A DNA stretch of 54,564 nt from Saprospiraceae bacterium (GTDB lineage Bacteria > Bacteroidota > Bacteroidia > Chitinophagales > Saprospiraceae): the NCBI GenBank assembly GCA_016787525.1, contig JAEUUP010000162.1, positions 1 to 54,564 of the forward strand, written 5' to 3'. Position numbers and translations under genes: made by a program. The notes under the pieces were generated by a model. It worked only from the letters and a program-made list of their open reading frames with translations, was not told where the DNA came from and ran no database searches. Shown piece after piece: positions 44,187 through 52,359 of this stretch. Numbering within the stretch: the first letter of the stretch is position 1; each line of letters begins with the position of its first letter.

Positions 44187-44485
44187 CCCGCAGATATGCC
44201 AATAGATACAATCCCTTCCAAAGCAAGTTAGGAGTAAAGCAGAACGAGTCAGGAGTAGAGCAGAACGAATCAGGAGTAAGACAGAACGAGTCAGGAGTAG
44301 AACAGAACGAATCAGGAGTAGAGCAGAACGAGTCAGGAGTGGAACGGAACGAATCAGGAGTAGAACAGAACGAATCAGGAGTAAGACAGAACGAGTCAGG
44401 AGTAGAGCAGAACAACTCAGGAGTAAGACAGAACGAGTCAGGAGTAGAGCAGAACAACTCAGGAGTAGAACAGAATGGAGGGTGA
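44171..44485 (+). CDS. Possible heptad-repeat protein encoded by a 21-bp tandem repeat
   Basis: A 104-codon frame beginning with TTG and overlapping the previous gene by 16 bp. After a 20-residue start it consists of 12 copies of a seven-residue unit GVEQNES with R/K and N variants. The unit length keeps the frame open in both directions, so openness is not proof of coding: the opposite strand also gives an open frame of FCSTPDS repeats. Translational coupling to the membrane protein is possible. I regard it as an uncertain gene. Confidence 0.35.
   Translation: MDEQIARRYANRYNPFQSKLGVKQNESGVEQNESGVRQNESGVEQNESGVEQNESGVERNESGVEQNESGVRQNESGVEQNNSGVRQNESGVEQNNSGVEQNGG
44231..44482. repeat. 21-bp tandem repeat, 12 units
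   Basis: Units of the form GGAGTAGAGCAGAACGAATC plus A, varying at GTAGAG/GTAAGA/GTGGAA and GAATCA/GAGTCA/CAACTCA. Twelve units with no indels. Such arrays change length by slippage. Confidence 0.95.
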
Positions 44486-44556
44486 GAAGAACGTATCGAA
44501 TTAAAATTTATCTACTTTTCAGAATTGGAAATAAATAACCCCTCAGTATCGAAGGA

Positions 44557-45063
44557 TTAGTTCGCCTCTAAATCCAATTTAACCTTTTGGATATATTCAA
44601 CACCAACGCCTACGAGCAGAGCAATTTTTTCCACTGTAAAATCCGTATTGAGGAGTAGATTTCTGGTAAATTCTAAGTTTTTTTGGACTTCTTTCTCCAA
44701 AGAACCTTCGATTTTGCCTTTCTCTATACCTTTTTCGATACCCTGTTCGATACATTTCTCAATACCAATTTGAGTACCTTTTTCAGTTCCTTTTAGGTAC
44801 AAAGTGTCCGATTCATAATCAAAATGGATGGGCATTTCTTCAGTTATTTTTATTGTTAAACCTTCAATTTTTCTTAAACGCGACAACATGACGAGTTGAT
44901 TGATGTATTTTTTCAAAACCCGTTTGTTGCGCACTTGTTTTTTTAAGTTGAGAATGATTTTTCTCAAAACAGTTTCTGCTTCTTCGGGCGGATAATTGGC
45001 TAAAACGGCTACCAAAATCACCTCTGGGGCTTGCGCTTTGGGGCGTGTTTGTTTTTTTGCCAT
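44557..45063 (-). CDS. Rpn/PD-(D/E)XK transposase-nuclease family gene lacking its nuclease domain
   Basis: 168 residues. It begins MAKKQTRPKAQAP, almost like the gene at 54402 (MAKKQTKSKLPKK), and then goes straight into the C-terminal helical part of the family: PEVILVAVLANYPPEEAETVLRKI, YINQLVMLSRLRKIEGLTIKI, EMPIHFDYESDTLYLKGTEKG and an (I/G)EKGIEKG repeat. The central PD-(D/E)XK domain, expected to be about 150 residues, is missing. It looks like an internal in-frame deletion of a full-length family member. The promoter and leader are preserved. It is probably not catalytically active. Confidence 0.75.
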   Translation of the reverse strand: MAKKQTRPKAQAPEVILVAVLANYPPEEAETVLRKIILNLKKQVRNKRVLKKYINQLVMLSRLRKIEGLTIKITEEMPIHFDYESDTLYLKGTEKGTQIGIEKCIEQGIEKGIEKGKIEGSLEKEVQKNLEFTRNLLLNTDFTVEKIALLVGVGVEYIQKVKLDLEAN

Positions 45064-45103
45064 TTTCTCAAATAGTATGGTTGAAACGAGATGTTTGTTT
45101 TAG

Positions 45104-45134
45104 CAAAAATAGTGTACCTCAATCGAAAATACAA
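45104..45134 (-). promoter_or_regulatory. Promoter of the truncated Rpn-family gene
   Basis: On the minus strand TTG (45134-45132), 20 bp, then TATTTTTG (45111-45104). The leader that follows shares TTCAACCATAC and GAGAAAATGGC with the leader of the gene at 54402. Confidence 0.7.
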
Positions 45135-45248
45135 TTGTTTAACAAAAATTCGTTGAGACAAAATCATCAAAAGAAGTAGCGACAAAAGACTTCTATAAAA
45201 AATTTGACTCGAAAAACAAAGTAAAAAAGTCAAATTTCATTTATCGAG

Positions 45249-45279
45249 TTTGACTATTCTAAAAAATGACTTAACTTTG
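45249..45279 (+). promoter_or_regulatory. Bacteroidota promoter of rocD
   Basis: TTTG (45249-45252), 19 bp, TAACTTTG (45272-45279): a perfect match to the -33/-7 consensus, 47 bp upstream of the rocD ATG. Confidence 0.85.
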
Positions 45280-45326
45280 TGCCATAAATCCACTCTTTTT
45301 ATCTCACGACTAAAAACCAATTAATT

Positions 45327-46598
45327 ATGATAGAACAGGTCTTAACAGCTCAAGCCCCCCTCAGTAAAACCCAGATAGCCATCGAAAAAGAACACCAATA
45401 TGGTGCGCACAACTACCACCCGCTGCCCGTCGTGTTGGAGCGTGGCGAAGGCGTTTTTGTCTGGGATGTTGAAGGGAAACGATACTTCGATTTCTTGTCG
45501 GCTTATTCAGCTGTTAACCAAGGACATTGCCATCCAAGCATTATTGATGCTTTGACCAAACAAGCGGCTCAATTGACCTTGACTTCGCGGGCTTTCCACA
45601 GCAATCTGTTGGGCGAATTTGAAGAATACATCACCCAATTGTTTGGTTTCGACAAAGTTCTGTTGATGAACTCAGGCGCAGAAGCCGTCGAAACGGCTAT
45701 GAAACTCTGCCGCAAATGGGCTTACAAAGTCAAAGGTGTGCCAGAAGGACAAGCTAAGATTGTGTTCGCCAAAGGTAATTTTCATGGCAGAACCTTGTCC
45801 ATCGTTTCAGCTTCGACTGACCCGACGAGCCGCATGGGTTTTGGGCCGTTCATGGGGGGCATTGAAGTAGTGGAATACAATAATGTCGCTGCTTTGGAAA
45901 AGGCTTTGGCTTCCGATCCACACATTGCGGGCTTCATTGTCGAGCCGATTCAGGGTGAGGCAGGTGTAGTCGTCCCTGATGCCAACTATTTGCCTATGGT
46001 TGAGCAACTTTGTAAAGAATATAATGTGCTTTTTGTTGCCGATGAGATACAAACTGGTATCGCGCGCACAGGTCGTATGCTCGCCACGCAAGGCGACGAG
46101 GACACCCCCTCAGTAAAACCCGATATTTTGATACTCGGCAAAGCCGTTTCGGGCGGCGTGTATCCTGTATCGGCTGTTTTGGCGAATGATGAAATCATGC
46201 TCACCATCAAGCCAGGGGAACATGGCTCTACTTATGGCGGCAATCCTCTCGCTTGCGCTGTCGCAAAAGCGGCATTGCAAGTGGTGATTGATGAAAAATT
46301 GGCTGAAAATGCCGACAAAATGGGTAAAATATTCCGTCAAGGTTTGAATGACATCGCGACGCGCAACCGTCTCATCACTTTGGTGCGGGGCAAAGGGCTG
46401 TTGAATGCCATCGTGGTGGATACTTCCGAAGATTCTGATTTGGCTTGGGACATTTGCTTGAAGTTCCGTGACAATGGTCTTTTGGCAAAGCCTACTCATG
46501 GCAATAAAATCCGCCTCGCGCCACCTCTCGTCATCACTGAAAGTCAAATCCAAGAGTGTTTGACCATCATTGAACAGTCTCTCAATACGTTTTTATAA
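45327..46598 (+). CDS. rocD: Ornithine aminotransferase
   Basis: 423 residues, a PLP-dependent class III aminotransferase that converts ornithine and 2-oxoglutarate to glutamate semialdehyde. Landmarks: [40 protein letters not shown] near the N-terminus, [14 protein letters not shown] (PLP phosphate), [30 protein letters not shown], and the Schiff-base lysine in [10 protein letters not shown]. The usual length is about 400. The arginase gene 2 kb downstream supplies its substrate. One motif copy lies at codons 11-14 (Pro-Leu-Ser-Lys), just before the conserved fold, and a second encodes Asp-Thr-Pro-Ser-Val. Confidence 0.96.
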   Translation: MIEQVLTAQAPLSKTQIAIEKEHQYGAHNYHPLPVVLERGEGVFVWDVEGKRYFDFLSAYSAVNQGHCHPSIIDALTKQAAQLTLTSRAFHSNLLGEFEEYITQLFGFDKVLLMNSGAEAVETAMKLCRKWAYKVKGVPEGQAKIVFAKGNFHGRTLSIVSASTDPTSRMGFGPFMGGIEVVEYNNVAALEKALASDPHIAGFIVEPIQGEAGVVVPDANYLPMVEQLCKEYNVLFVADEIQTGIARTGRMLATQGDEDTPSVKPDILILGKAVSGGVYPVSAVLANDEIMLTIKPGEHGSTYGGNPLACAVAKAALQVVIDEKLAENADKMGKIFRQGLNDIATRNRLITLVRGKGLLNAIVVDTSEDSDLAWDICLKFRDNGLLAKPTHGNKIRLAPPLVITESQIQECLTIIEQSLNTFL

Positions 46599-46719
46599 TT
46601 TTTAATCTCCGATTGCATAGATTTTCGGACTCGCAGCTCGTCTCTTTCCACATCCATGAAGAACACAAGCCGTTGGTCCGAAAGTCTATACATTCCCAAG
46701 ATGCCTATCTCGCCAACCT

Positions 46720-47895
46720 ATGTTCGACATCAACCAAATCCGTAAAGATACACCCGCCTCTCAGCAACTCATTCACTTCAACAATGCGGGTGCGTCACTC
46801 AATCCGAGTGTTGTTATTCAAAAAGTAAAAGACTATTTAGACCTTGAAGCCCAAATCGGCGGCTACGAAGTAGAGCGTTTGCACCAAAACGACATCAAGG
46901 CGTTTTATACCGAAATGGCGCGACTCATCCACGCAGAGCCGCACAATATCGCTTTTGCTACGAGTTGTACCGATGCGTATGCCCGCGCCTTGTCTTCGAT
47001 GCCTTTCAAAAGCGGTGACGTGATTCTGACTTCTGACGACGACTATGCGTCCAACCAATTGTGCTTTCTGTCCTTGCAAAATCGCGTGGGTGTGCGTGTG
47101 GTCAGAGCTAAAAATTTTGATAATGGCGATATGGATGTCGCTGATGTCGAGCGCATTATCAAAACGGAACACCCCTCAGTAGTGGCCATCACCCACATCC
47201 CTACCAGTTCGGGGAAGATGCAACCTGTGGCAGAGATTGGTCAACTGTGCCGCCAATACGATGTCTGGTACTTGGTGGACGCTTGCCAGTCCATCGGACA
47301 AATGCCTATTGATGTGCAGAGCATCGGTTGTGATTTTTTGACGGCGACAGGGCGCAAATTCTTGCGTGCGCCACGCGGAACGGGCTTTTTGTTTGTATCG
47401 GATAAGGCTTTGGAGGCTGGTTTTTCGCCTTTGTACTTCGACAATCACTCTGGCAATTGGACTGGAAAAGACAGCTACACCATGCAAGCCTCTGCCTTGC
47501 GGTTTGAACTCTACGAACGCTCTTTGGCAACGGTTCTGGGCATCACTGAAGCGGTGCGCTATGCTTGTGCGATTGGTTTGGACAATATTTGGGCGTACAA
47601 TCAGGACTTGGCGCAATATTTCCGTCAAGAGTTGCAAAATACTGAGGGGGTCACATTGTACGACGAAGGCTCTCAGTTGTGCAATATCATTACGTTCCGA
47701 ATGGGTCACAAGCCGCTCGAAGTCATACAATCCGCTTTGAATGCAGCACGCATCAATCATTCTGTCACAATGAAAAAGATGGCTCAGATTGATTTTGACC
47801 GCAAAGGGATTGACTGGGCTTTGCGTTTTTCGCCTCATTATTATAATACGAAGGAAGAGGTGGATAAGGTGATTGAAGTCTTGAGAGCTATTTAG
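46720..47895 (+). CDS. Aminotransferase class V / cysteine-desulfurase-like PLP enzyme
   Basis: 391 residues. HFNNAGASLNPSVV is the typical class V start. The PLP aspartate is in YLVDACQSIGQMPID and the Schiff-base lysine in LTATGRKFLRAPRGTGFLF. The sequence resembles isopenicillin-N-epimerase/EgtE-type members more than IscS, since no desulfurase cysteine loop is evident. The reaction is therefore uncertain: C-S lyase, epimerase or kynureninase-like are all possible. It lies 121 bp after rocD on the same strand and may be co-transcribed. Confidence 0.85.
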   Translation: MFDINQIRKDTPASQQLIHFNNAGASLNPSVVIQKVKDYLDLEAQIGGYEVERLHQNDIKAFYTEMARLIHAEPHNIAFATSCTDAYARALSSMPFKSGDVILTSDDDYASNQLCFLSLQNRVGVRVVRAKNFDNGDMDVADVERIIKTEHPSVVAITHIPTSSGKMQPVAEIGQLCRQYDVWYLVDACQSIGQMPIDVQSIGCDFLTATGRKFLRAPRGTGFLFVSDKALEAGFSPLYFDNHSGNWTGKDSYTMQASALRFELYERSLATVLGITEAVRYACAIGLDNIWAYNQDLAQYFRQELQNTEGVTLYDEGSQLCNIITFRMGHKPLEVIQSALNAARINHSVTMKKMAQIDFDRKGIDWALRFSPHYYNTKEEVDKVIEVLRAI

Positions 47896-48069
47896 GCGGA
47901 TGCTATTGTCTTTCAAGCTTTTTCAATAGCATGATGAAGCATTGAAAAGCATCTAAAACAAAGGAGTATATGTAGAACATACATTTATAATGCCTTTAGG
48001 CATGGTATTTTGGTAGAAAAGAATTCAGTAGGTCGTTATTTTCATTTCAATCATATAATTTATCAAATC

Positions 48070-48588
48070 ATGGAAAACATCGAAATAAAAAAAGCAACTC
48101 TAAACGATATTGAACAACTGCAACAGATTGGCAGACAAACCTTTTTTGAAACATTTGCAGCCACTAATACGGAAGAAAATATGTCAAAATATTTAGACGA
48201 AGGCTTTTCATTAGAAAAGCTGGCGGCTGAATTGAACGACAAAAGTTCTGAGTTTTATTTTGCACTTATAAATGATGAGGTTATAGGTTATTTGAAACTG
48301 AACTTTGGACAATCGCAGACAGAACTAAAGGATGACAAAGCTCTTGAAATCGAGCGTATCTATGTCTTGAAAGCATTTCACGGACAAAAAGTAGGTCAAT
48401 TGCTGTACGACAAAGCCATTCAAGTGGCTAAACAGATGTCTGTTAACTATATATGGTTAGGTGTATGGGAGGAAAACCCGCGAGCCATCCGTTTCTACAA
48501 GAAAAATGGGTTCGTGGAGTTTGATAAACATATCTTCAAACTAGGTGACGACGAACAAACCGATATTATGATGAAATTGAAACTTTAA
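48070..48588 (+). CDS. GNAT-family N-acetyltransferase
   Basis: 172 residues from ATG at 48070 (MENIEIKKATLNDIEQLQQIG); the frame runs 20 codons further up from a TTG. GNAT core: strand-4/helix-3 acetyl-CoA loop IERIYVLKAFHGQKVGQLLYDKAIQVA, then WLGVWEENPRAIRFYKKNGFVEFDKH. The TFFETFAATNTEENMSKYL N-terminus is similar to PaiA-like spermidine/spermine acetyltransferases. Given the neighbouring arginase (ornithine, hence polyamines), a polyamine substrate is possible, but this is inference. Confidence 0.88.
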   Translation: MENIEIKKATLNDIEQLQQIGRQTFFETFAATNTEENMSKYLDEGFSLEKLAAELNDKSSEFYFALINDEVIGYLKLNFGQSQTELKDDKALEIERIYVLKAFHGQKVGQLLYDKAIQVAKQMSVNYIWLGVWEENPRAIRFYKKNGFVEFDKHIFKLGDDEQTDIMMKLKL

Positions 48589-48603
48589 AATAAAACCAAC
48601 AAC

Positions 48604-49560
48604 ATGAAATCCATTAAACTCATCAAGAACCGTTCAGATATTGGCGCAGGCACACGGGGTGCTGATATGGGCATTGATGCCATCGAAATAGCCGCTATCA
48701 ACAAGGGCAACGACTATTTCAACCGTTTCGACTTTGAGGATGTGAAGACGCACAACGAGTCCATATATAATATGGTGCGCAATTCATTCGCCAAGCGGAT
48801 TGAGGATGTGTATGAACAATGCGCACGGGTGTGCAAATCCGTGAAAAAGACACTGGAAGACCATGAATTTCCTCTCGTTTTAGCAGGCGACCACTCTTCG
48901 GCTTTGGGTACGATGAGTGGCATCAAGGCGGCGTTTCCTGACAAGACTTTGGGCGTGATATGGATAGATGCGCACGCCGACCTGCACTCGCCCTACACCT
49001 CGCCTTCGGGCAATGTGCATGGTATGCCCGTAGCCGCAGCGATTGGACACGACAATCTGGATTGCCAAATCAATGAGGTCGGACGACCAACTGAGAAGTT
49101 CTGGAAGGCGATGAAACACTTGGGCAACAAAGGCCCCAAGGTGTTGCCGCATCACGTGGTCTATTTTGGGGTGCGCGATACCGAAGAACCCGAAGACCGA
49201 CAAATGCACCGACTCAATATGCGCAACTATAAGGTCGCCGAAGTCCGCTATCGGGGTTTGGAAGCCTGTGTGGATGAAGTCCTCGATATACTGAGGGGGT
49301 GCGATATGCTCTATATTTCGTTCGATGTGGACAGTATGGATTGCGATATGATTTCGCGGGGAACGGGTACACCTGTGCCGAAAGGTTTTGACCCCAACGA
49401 AATTATGGCTATCATCAATCGCCTTGTGGCATCGGGCAAGGTGGTGTGCATCGAGTTTGTAGAAGTCAATCCGCTACTCGATTTGAAAGGGAACAAAATG
49501 GCGGAAACCGCTTTCGAGATTTTGGACAATATTACTGAGGGGGTGCTGAAGCAACTGTGA
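48604..49560 (+). CDS. Arginase/ureohydrolase
   Basis: 318 residues of the ureohydrolase fold with the di-manganese site complete: GDHSSALG (95-102), DAHADLHSP (122-130), SFDVDSMDCD (Asp ligands) and the substrate-side EVNP near the C-terminus. VHGMPVAAAIG and GTGTPVPKGF are typical of arginases rather than agmatinases, and rocD nearby supports arginase (arginine to ornithine plus urea). Formimidoylglutamase cannot be fully excluded. It starts 15 bp after the GNAT gene, so the two are probably co-transcribed. Two motif copies lie in the 3' third (Leu-Arg-Gly and Thr-Glu-Gly). Confidence 0.92.
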   Translation: MKSIKLIKNRSDIGAGTRGADMGIDAIEIAAINKGNDYFNRFDFEDVKTHNESIYNMVRNSFAKRIEDVYEQCARVCKSVKKTLEDHEFPLVLAGDHSSALGTMSGIKAAFPDKTLGVIWIDAHADLHSPYTSPSGNVHGMPVAAAIGHDNLDCQINEVGRPTEKFWKAMKHLGNKGPKVLPHHVVYFGVRDTEEPEDRQMHRLNMRNYKVAEVRYRGLEACVDEVLDILRGCDMLYISFDVDSMDCDMISRGTGTPVPKGFDPNEIMAIINRLVASGKVVCIEFVEVNPLLDLKGNKMAETAFEILDNITEGVLKQL

Positions 49561-49649
49561 GGACTGCGAAAAAGAGTGAAAAAGGGCTTTTGAGGTGTCA
49601 TGCCTAAGTTTAATGCGATTTATTTATAAAAAAAATATCTATACGTATT

Positions 49650-49680
49650 GACACGACATAACAAAACTCATATATTTGTA
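49650..49680 (+). promoter_or_regulatory. Promoter of the 183-residue helical protein
   Basis: TTG (49650-49652), 20 bp, TATATTTG (49673-49680), matching the -33/-7 consensus about 89 bp before the ATG. Confidence 0.75.
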
Positions 49681-49768
49681 AATCTTTACCTGAAAAAATA
49701 TATGCTCATATCTATTCAGTTAAAGGCTCAAAACAATTTTTATCACTCATAAAACCGCATTTAGTCCA

Positions 49769-50320
49769 ATGCATACAGAACTTCTTCCGAACTACGTGTC
49801 CGAACCCATTTCCAGCACTGCCAAAACAGAGTTCGAGACCTTGACAGAGCAAGCGCGCAGTCTCTACCCAAAAACACCCATTCTCGACGAGACGACTTAC
49901 AAAGTTTTAGACAAAATGGGCCCTACTAAACGGGTTGAGTACGATGCTAAAATGCCCATCTTCAAAAAGCACAAGCCTAAACTCTCTGAACCCCTCAGTA
50001 TCGAGACCGCTGAGAACTGTATCGCCATCGGCGACGGGGCTATGGCGGCCGCTTTGAAGCTCAAAGAAGAGGCTGCCAACTTGCAGCGACTCGCCGTCAT
50101 CTCCTACGCACAAGGCTACAACATGTTGAAGTGCATGGAGGAGGACAACGACATCTCGGCAAGCCGCAAAAACGAAACTTCTATCGCTGTGCGCACCGAA
50201 ATCAATGCCATTGACAAAAAGAAATTGGCAGCATTGGCAGCGGAAAAAGCCCGCATCGAGAATCTGGCAAACAAAATTGCCGAAGAAAAGATAAGCAAGA
50301 ACACCGATAAGGACTCTTAA
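49769..50320 (+). CDS. Helical cytoplasmic protein of unknown function
   Basis: 183 residues with no signal peptide. The N-terminal half is mixed (ETLTEQARSLYPKTPILDETTYKVLDKMG). The C-terminal half is strongly helical and Ala/Lys/Glu-rich (AAALKLKEEAANLQRLAVISYAQGYNML; KKKLAALAAEKARIENLANKIAEEK), suggesting a coiled coil. No family recognised. It has a good promoter and its own terminator. It neighbours a 43-bp tandem repeat and a PcfJ-domain gene. Motif at codons Glu-Pro-Leu-Ser. Confidence 0.7.
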   Translation: MHTELLPNYVSEPISSTAKTEFETLTEQARSLYPKTPILDETTYKVLDKMGPTKRVEYDAKMPIFKKHKPKLSEPLSIETAENCIAIGDGAMAAALKLKEEAANLQRLAVISYAQGYNMLKCMEEDNDISASRKNETSIAVRTEINAIDKKKLAALAAEKARIENLANKIAEEKISKNTDKDS

Positions 50321-50338
50321 CAAGACTTTGGTTGCACC

Positions 50339-50371
50339 AAGGCGAGGCGTAAAAACCCTCGCCTTTCTTTT
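50339..50371 (+). terminator. Intrinsic terminator of the helical protein gene
   Basis: 9-bp arms AAGGCGAGG (50339-50347) and CCTCGCCTT (50357-50365) followed by a T-rich tail. Confidence 0.85.
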
Positions 50372-50386
50372 TTCAAGACCGTCAAC

Positions 50387-50600
50387 AGGTGTTTTGGCAT
50401 ATCGCAACTCTTCTGCAAAGGGTACGCAGAGGTGTTTGGGTATATCGCTATACCATTTTTGTGGTATGCGGATATGTGTTTTAGTATCTCGCGACCCTTC
50501 TACAAAGGGTACGTGGAGGTGTTTTGGTATGTTGTGACCCCTCTGCAAAGGGTGCGTGGAGGTGTTTGGATATGTGTGAGCTATTGAGAAGGTGCTTGGA
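50387..50600. repeat. Degenerate 43-bp tandem repeat, five units, each with a small hairpin
   Basis: Units start at 50387, 50430, 50474, 50517 and 50560 (spacing 43-44). Each begins (A)GGTGTTTTGGTAT-like and then holds a short stem: ACTCTT/AAGGGT in unit 1, ATACCA/TGGTAT in unit 2, ACCCTT/AAGGGT in unit 3, and ACCC/GGGT in unit 4. The fifth unit is degenerate. A further hairpin GAGAAGGTG/CACCTTCTC (about 50586-50611) closes the array. Confidence 0.85.
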
Positions 50601-50862
50601 GACACCTTCTCAATGGGTTGTATGTAATATTTTAACCCCTTCGGGAACTTTTTGACCTCCTCAGTAGTTATACCCCACAAATCGAAAAGATATTTTTTCA
50701 CTAAAAAACGAAGCAAATGCGTCTTAATTCATTCATAAACTGCCAGAATCTCCCCAGTACAAGGTGCGAGGGAGCATCAAACGTGAGCCAATACGGCTTG
50801 CGAAGGGGCATTTCGATGGATTAAAGACAGCGTTTGAATCAATACGGTCTTGAACGTTCTCC
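50601..50862. other. Non-coding stretch before the PcfJ gene; possible ncRNA
   Basis: No credible ORF on either strand. It contains a decayed motif copy (CCTCCTCAGTA, 50656-50666) and ends in a strong hairpin terminator. The segment about 50740-50862 is more GC-rich than ordinary intergenic DNA here and contains the word CAATACGG twice (about 50791 and 50840). A structured RNA ending at the terminator is possible, but no known RNA family is recognised and no consensus promoter was found. Confidence 0.3.
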
Positions 50863-50898
50863 AAAAACCCGATATGCGTCCCTGTGTATCGGGTTTTT
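50863..50898 (+). terminator. Strong hairpin terminator upstream of the PcfJ gene
   Basis: 12-bp arms AAAAACCCGATA (50863-50874) and TATCGGGTTTTT (50887-50898), 12-nt loop. Its position, with no protein gene directly upstream, implies that a transcript of the preceding non-coding region ends here. Confidence 0.8.
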
Positions 50899-50955
50899 CA
50901 TTGTCCCGAATACTTCTCATTCTTTCATTTTTAATTGAAAAAAAGTATTTTAGTC

Positions 50956-52254
50956 ATGAGCAGAGACCGTAAAGCGGCACGACGCGAACGTGCCGAGCAA
51001 CTCGCCGCCACAGAACGACTGTACCAACTCTTGAGAGAGATGAAACCTTATCGGTCGAACCCTAAGATGCGCTTGGCACAGGTGTTCGACAACCCCAGCA
51101 ACACCACTTCTAAGCCTTTCGACAATTTAGCTTTGATGATTAGGCAGTTCAAAAACGATAGGGTTAAGGGTTTTTCGGAAGTCAAATTGCGCCGTTTGTG
51201 CGAAGTTTTGGTGGACAAAAACTTATTGACATTCTTTGAAGACCCCGATTTACTGAGGGGGGTGTTTATGGTATCCATTCACCTGTCGAAGGTCATCCGC
51301 AACATCGAAGATTGGAAGCCTAAATCCCACAATCGGGTGCGCCAACTCTCCGAAATGGTGCATTACCTGTTTGCGCAATACCCGATGCCTCGTTTTTTCG
51401 ACTCCGCCTACTCGTTGAAAGACCCGCTGTATTTGGCGTGGTTCATCCATGTGGCGCAGGGCAAAAGTGTACGGAAGTTCAAGCAGTTGCCCGTACCGAT
51501 GACGACCAAAATGGCGCATATTTTCATGCAGACACCCCCTCAGTATTCGGTGATTGAGGCGATACGCTATGCACAAATCATCGCCAATGGCGGCGACGGG
51601 CATCTGGTGAATGCGGTGATTGCGTCTCGAATGGTTGAAGATTTTGAAAACAATGCGTTCTGGGAGACTGTGTTTCGTTTTTTTATTCAAAATCCGATGT
51701 TGGACAAAGCGGAAGTCGCTCCGCTGATTGATTACATCCATCACGTCAGGTTTGTACTGCGTCCAACACCTGAATTTACGATGAAAGGCCGCACACCAGC
51801 GGTGTTGTTGCGCCAAATGCACGCTTGGCACGAGGGTTTGAATCGCCAAAACCGCCAGTTGGGCAAGTATTCAGACGACTCAAAATGGGTCGGTCTGCCC
51901 ATGCGAGACTTTGTTTATGAAGAAGGAACGGATGAATCGAAGCGTAAAAAATACACGATTGTCCAATTGAGGAGTGCCAAGGCTCTGCTGGAAGAAGGGT
52001 CGGCGATGCACCACTGTGTGTTCTCTTACACGCACTCTTGCATGAGCGGTCGCACCTCTATTTGGTCTTTGAAGGAGGAATTGTACGGCAATGTTTCACG
52101 CCTGTTGACCATCGAAATGAACAATGCCGAGCGTATGGTGGTGCAAGTGCGCGGCAAATACAACCGCTACCCAACAGAACAAGAGATGAAAGTGGTGGAC
52201 AGATGGATGGCGAAGGAGTTGATTAAAATTTCAAAATGGGCTGCCCTTATTTAG
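50956..52254 (+). CDS. PcfJ-domain protein
   Basis: 432 residues from ATG at 50956 (MSRDRKAARRERAEQLAATERL); the frame continues 7 codons up from a TTG. Residues about 1-330 are helical. The C-terminal about 100 residues match the PcfJ pattern: LRSAKALLEEGSAMHHCVFSY, then SGRTSIWSLKEE and RLLTIEMNNAERMVVQVRGKYNR. PcfJ was named from an Enterococcus conjugative plasmid and its function is unknown; homologues are frequent on mobile elements. The conserved HHC and a basic N-terminus could suggest nucleic-acid contact. Two motif copies are inside. An unusual non-coding region lies upstream. Confidence 0.8.
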   Translation: MSRDRKAARRERAEQLAATERLYQLLREMKPYRSNPKMRLAQVFDNPSNTTSKPFDNLALMIRQFKNDRVKGFSEVKLRRLCEVLVDKNLLTFFEDPDLLRGVFMVSIHLSKVIRNIEDWKPKSHNRVRQLSEMVHYLFAQYPMPRFFDSAYSLKDPLYLAWFIHVAQGKSVRKFKQLPVPMTTKMAHIFMQTPPQYSVIEAIRYAQIIANGGDGHLVNAVIASRMVEDFENNAFWETVFRFFIQNPMLDKAEVAPLIDYIHHVRFVLRPTPEFTMKGRTPAVLLRQMHAWHEGLNRQNRQLGKYSDDSKWVGLPMRDFVYEEGTDESKRKKYTIVQLRSAKALLEEGSAMHHCVFSYTHSCMSGRTSIWSLKEELYGNVSRLLTIEMNNAERMVVQVRGKYNRYPTEQEMKVVDRWMAKELIKISKWAALI

Positions 52255-52286
52255 TTGGGCTGTTGGGCAGGTATTAGGATTGGCAA

Positions 52287-52322
52287 AAGAATTAGGGAAA
52301 CCGTCTGGCTTCCCTAATTCTT
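52287..52322. terminator. Hairpin between convergent genes
   Basis: 13-bp arms AAGAATTAGGGAA (52287-52299) and complement (52310-52322), placed between the converging PcfJ and cytochrome genes. It can act on both strands. Confidence 0.7.
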
Positions 52323-52359
52323 GCCTATCGTGGTGTAGCACATGTGATAGAACAATTGG

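Noticed and set aside
44231-44482. CRISPR-like array
   Set aside because: The 21-bp units are contiguous with no unique spacers and no cas genes are present; it is a simple tandem repeat.
47176-47916. 246-codon reading frame opposite the aminotransferase V gene
   Set aside because: It is the complement of a well-supported PLP enzyme, has unnatural composition and no family features.
49907-50716. 269-codon minus-strand frame across the 183-residue gene and the 43-bp repeat
   Set aside because: Overlaps a gene with a good promoter and terminator; its residues in the repeat are just translated tandem repeats.
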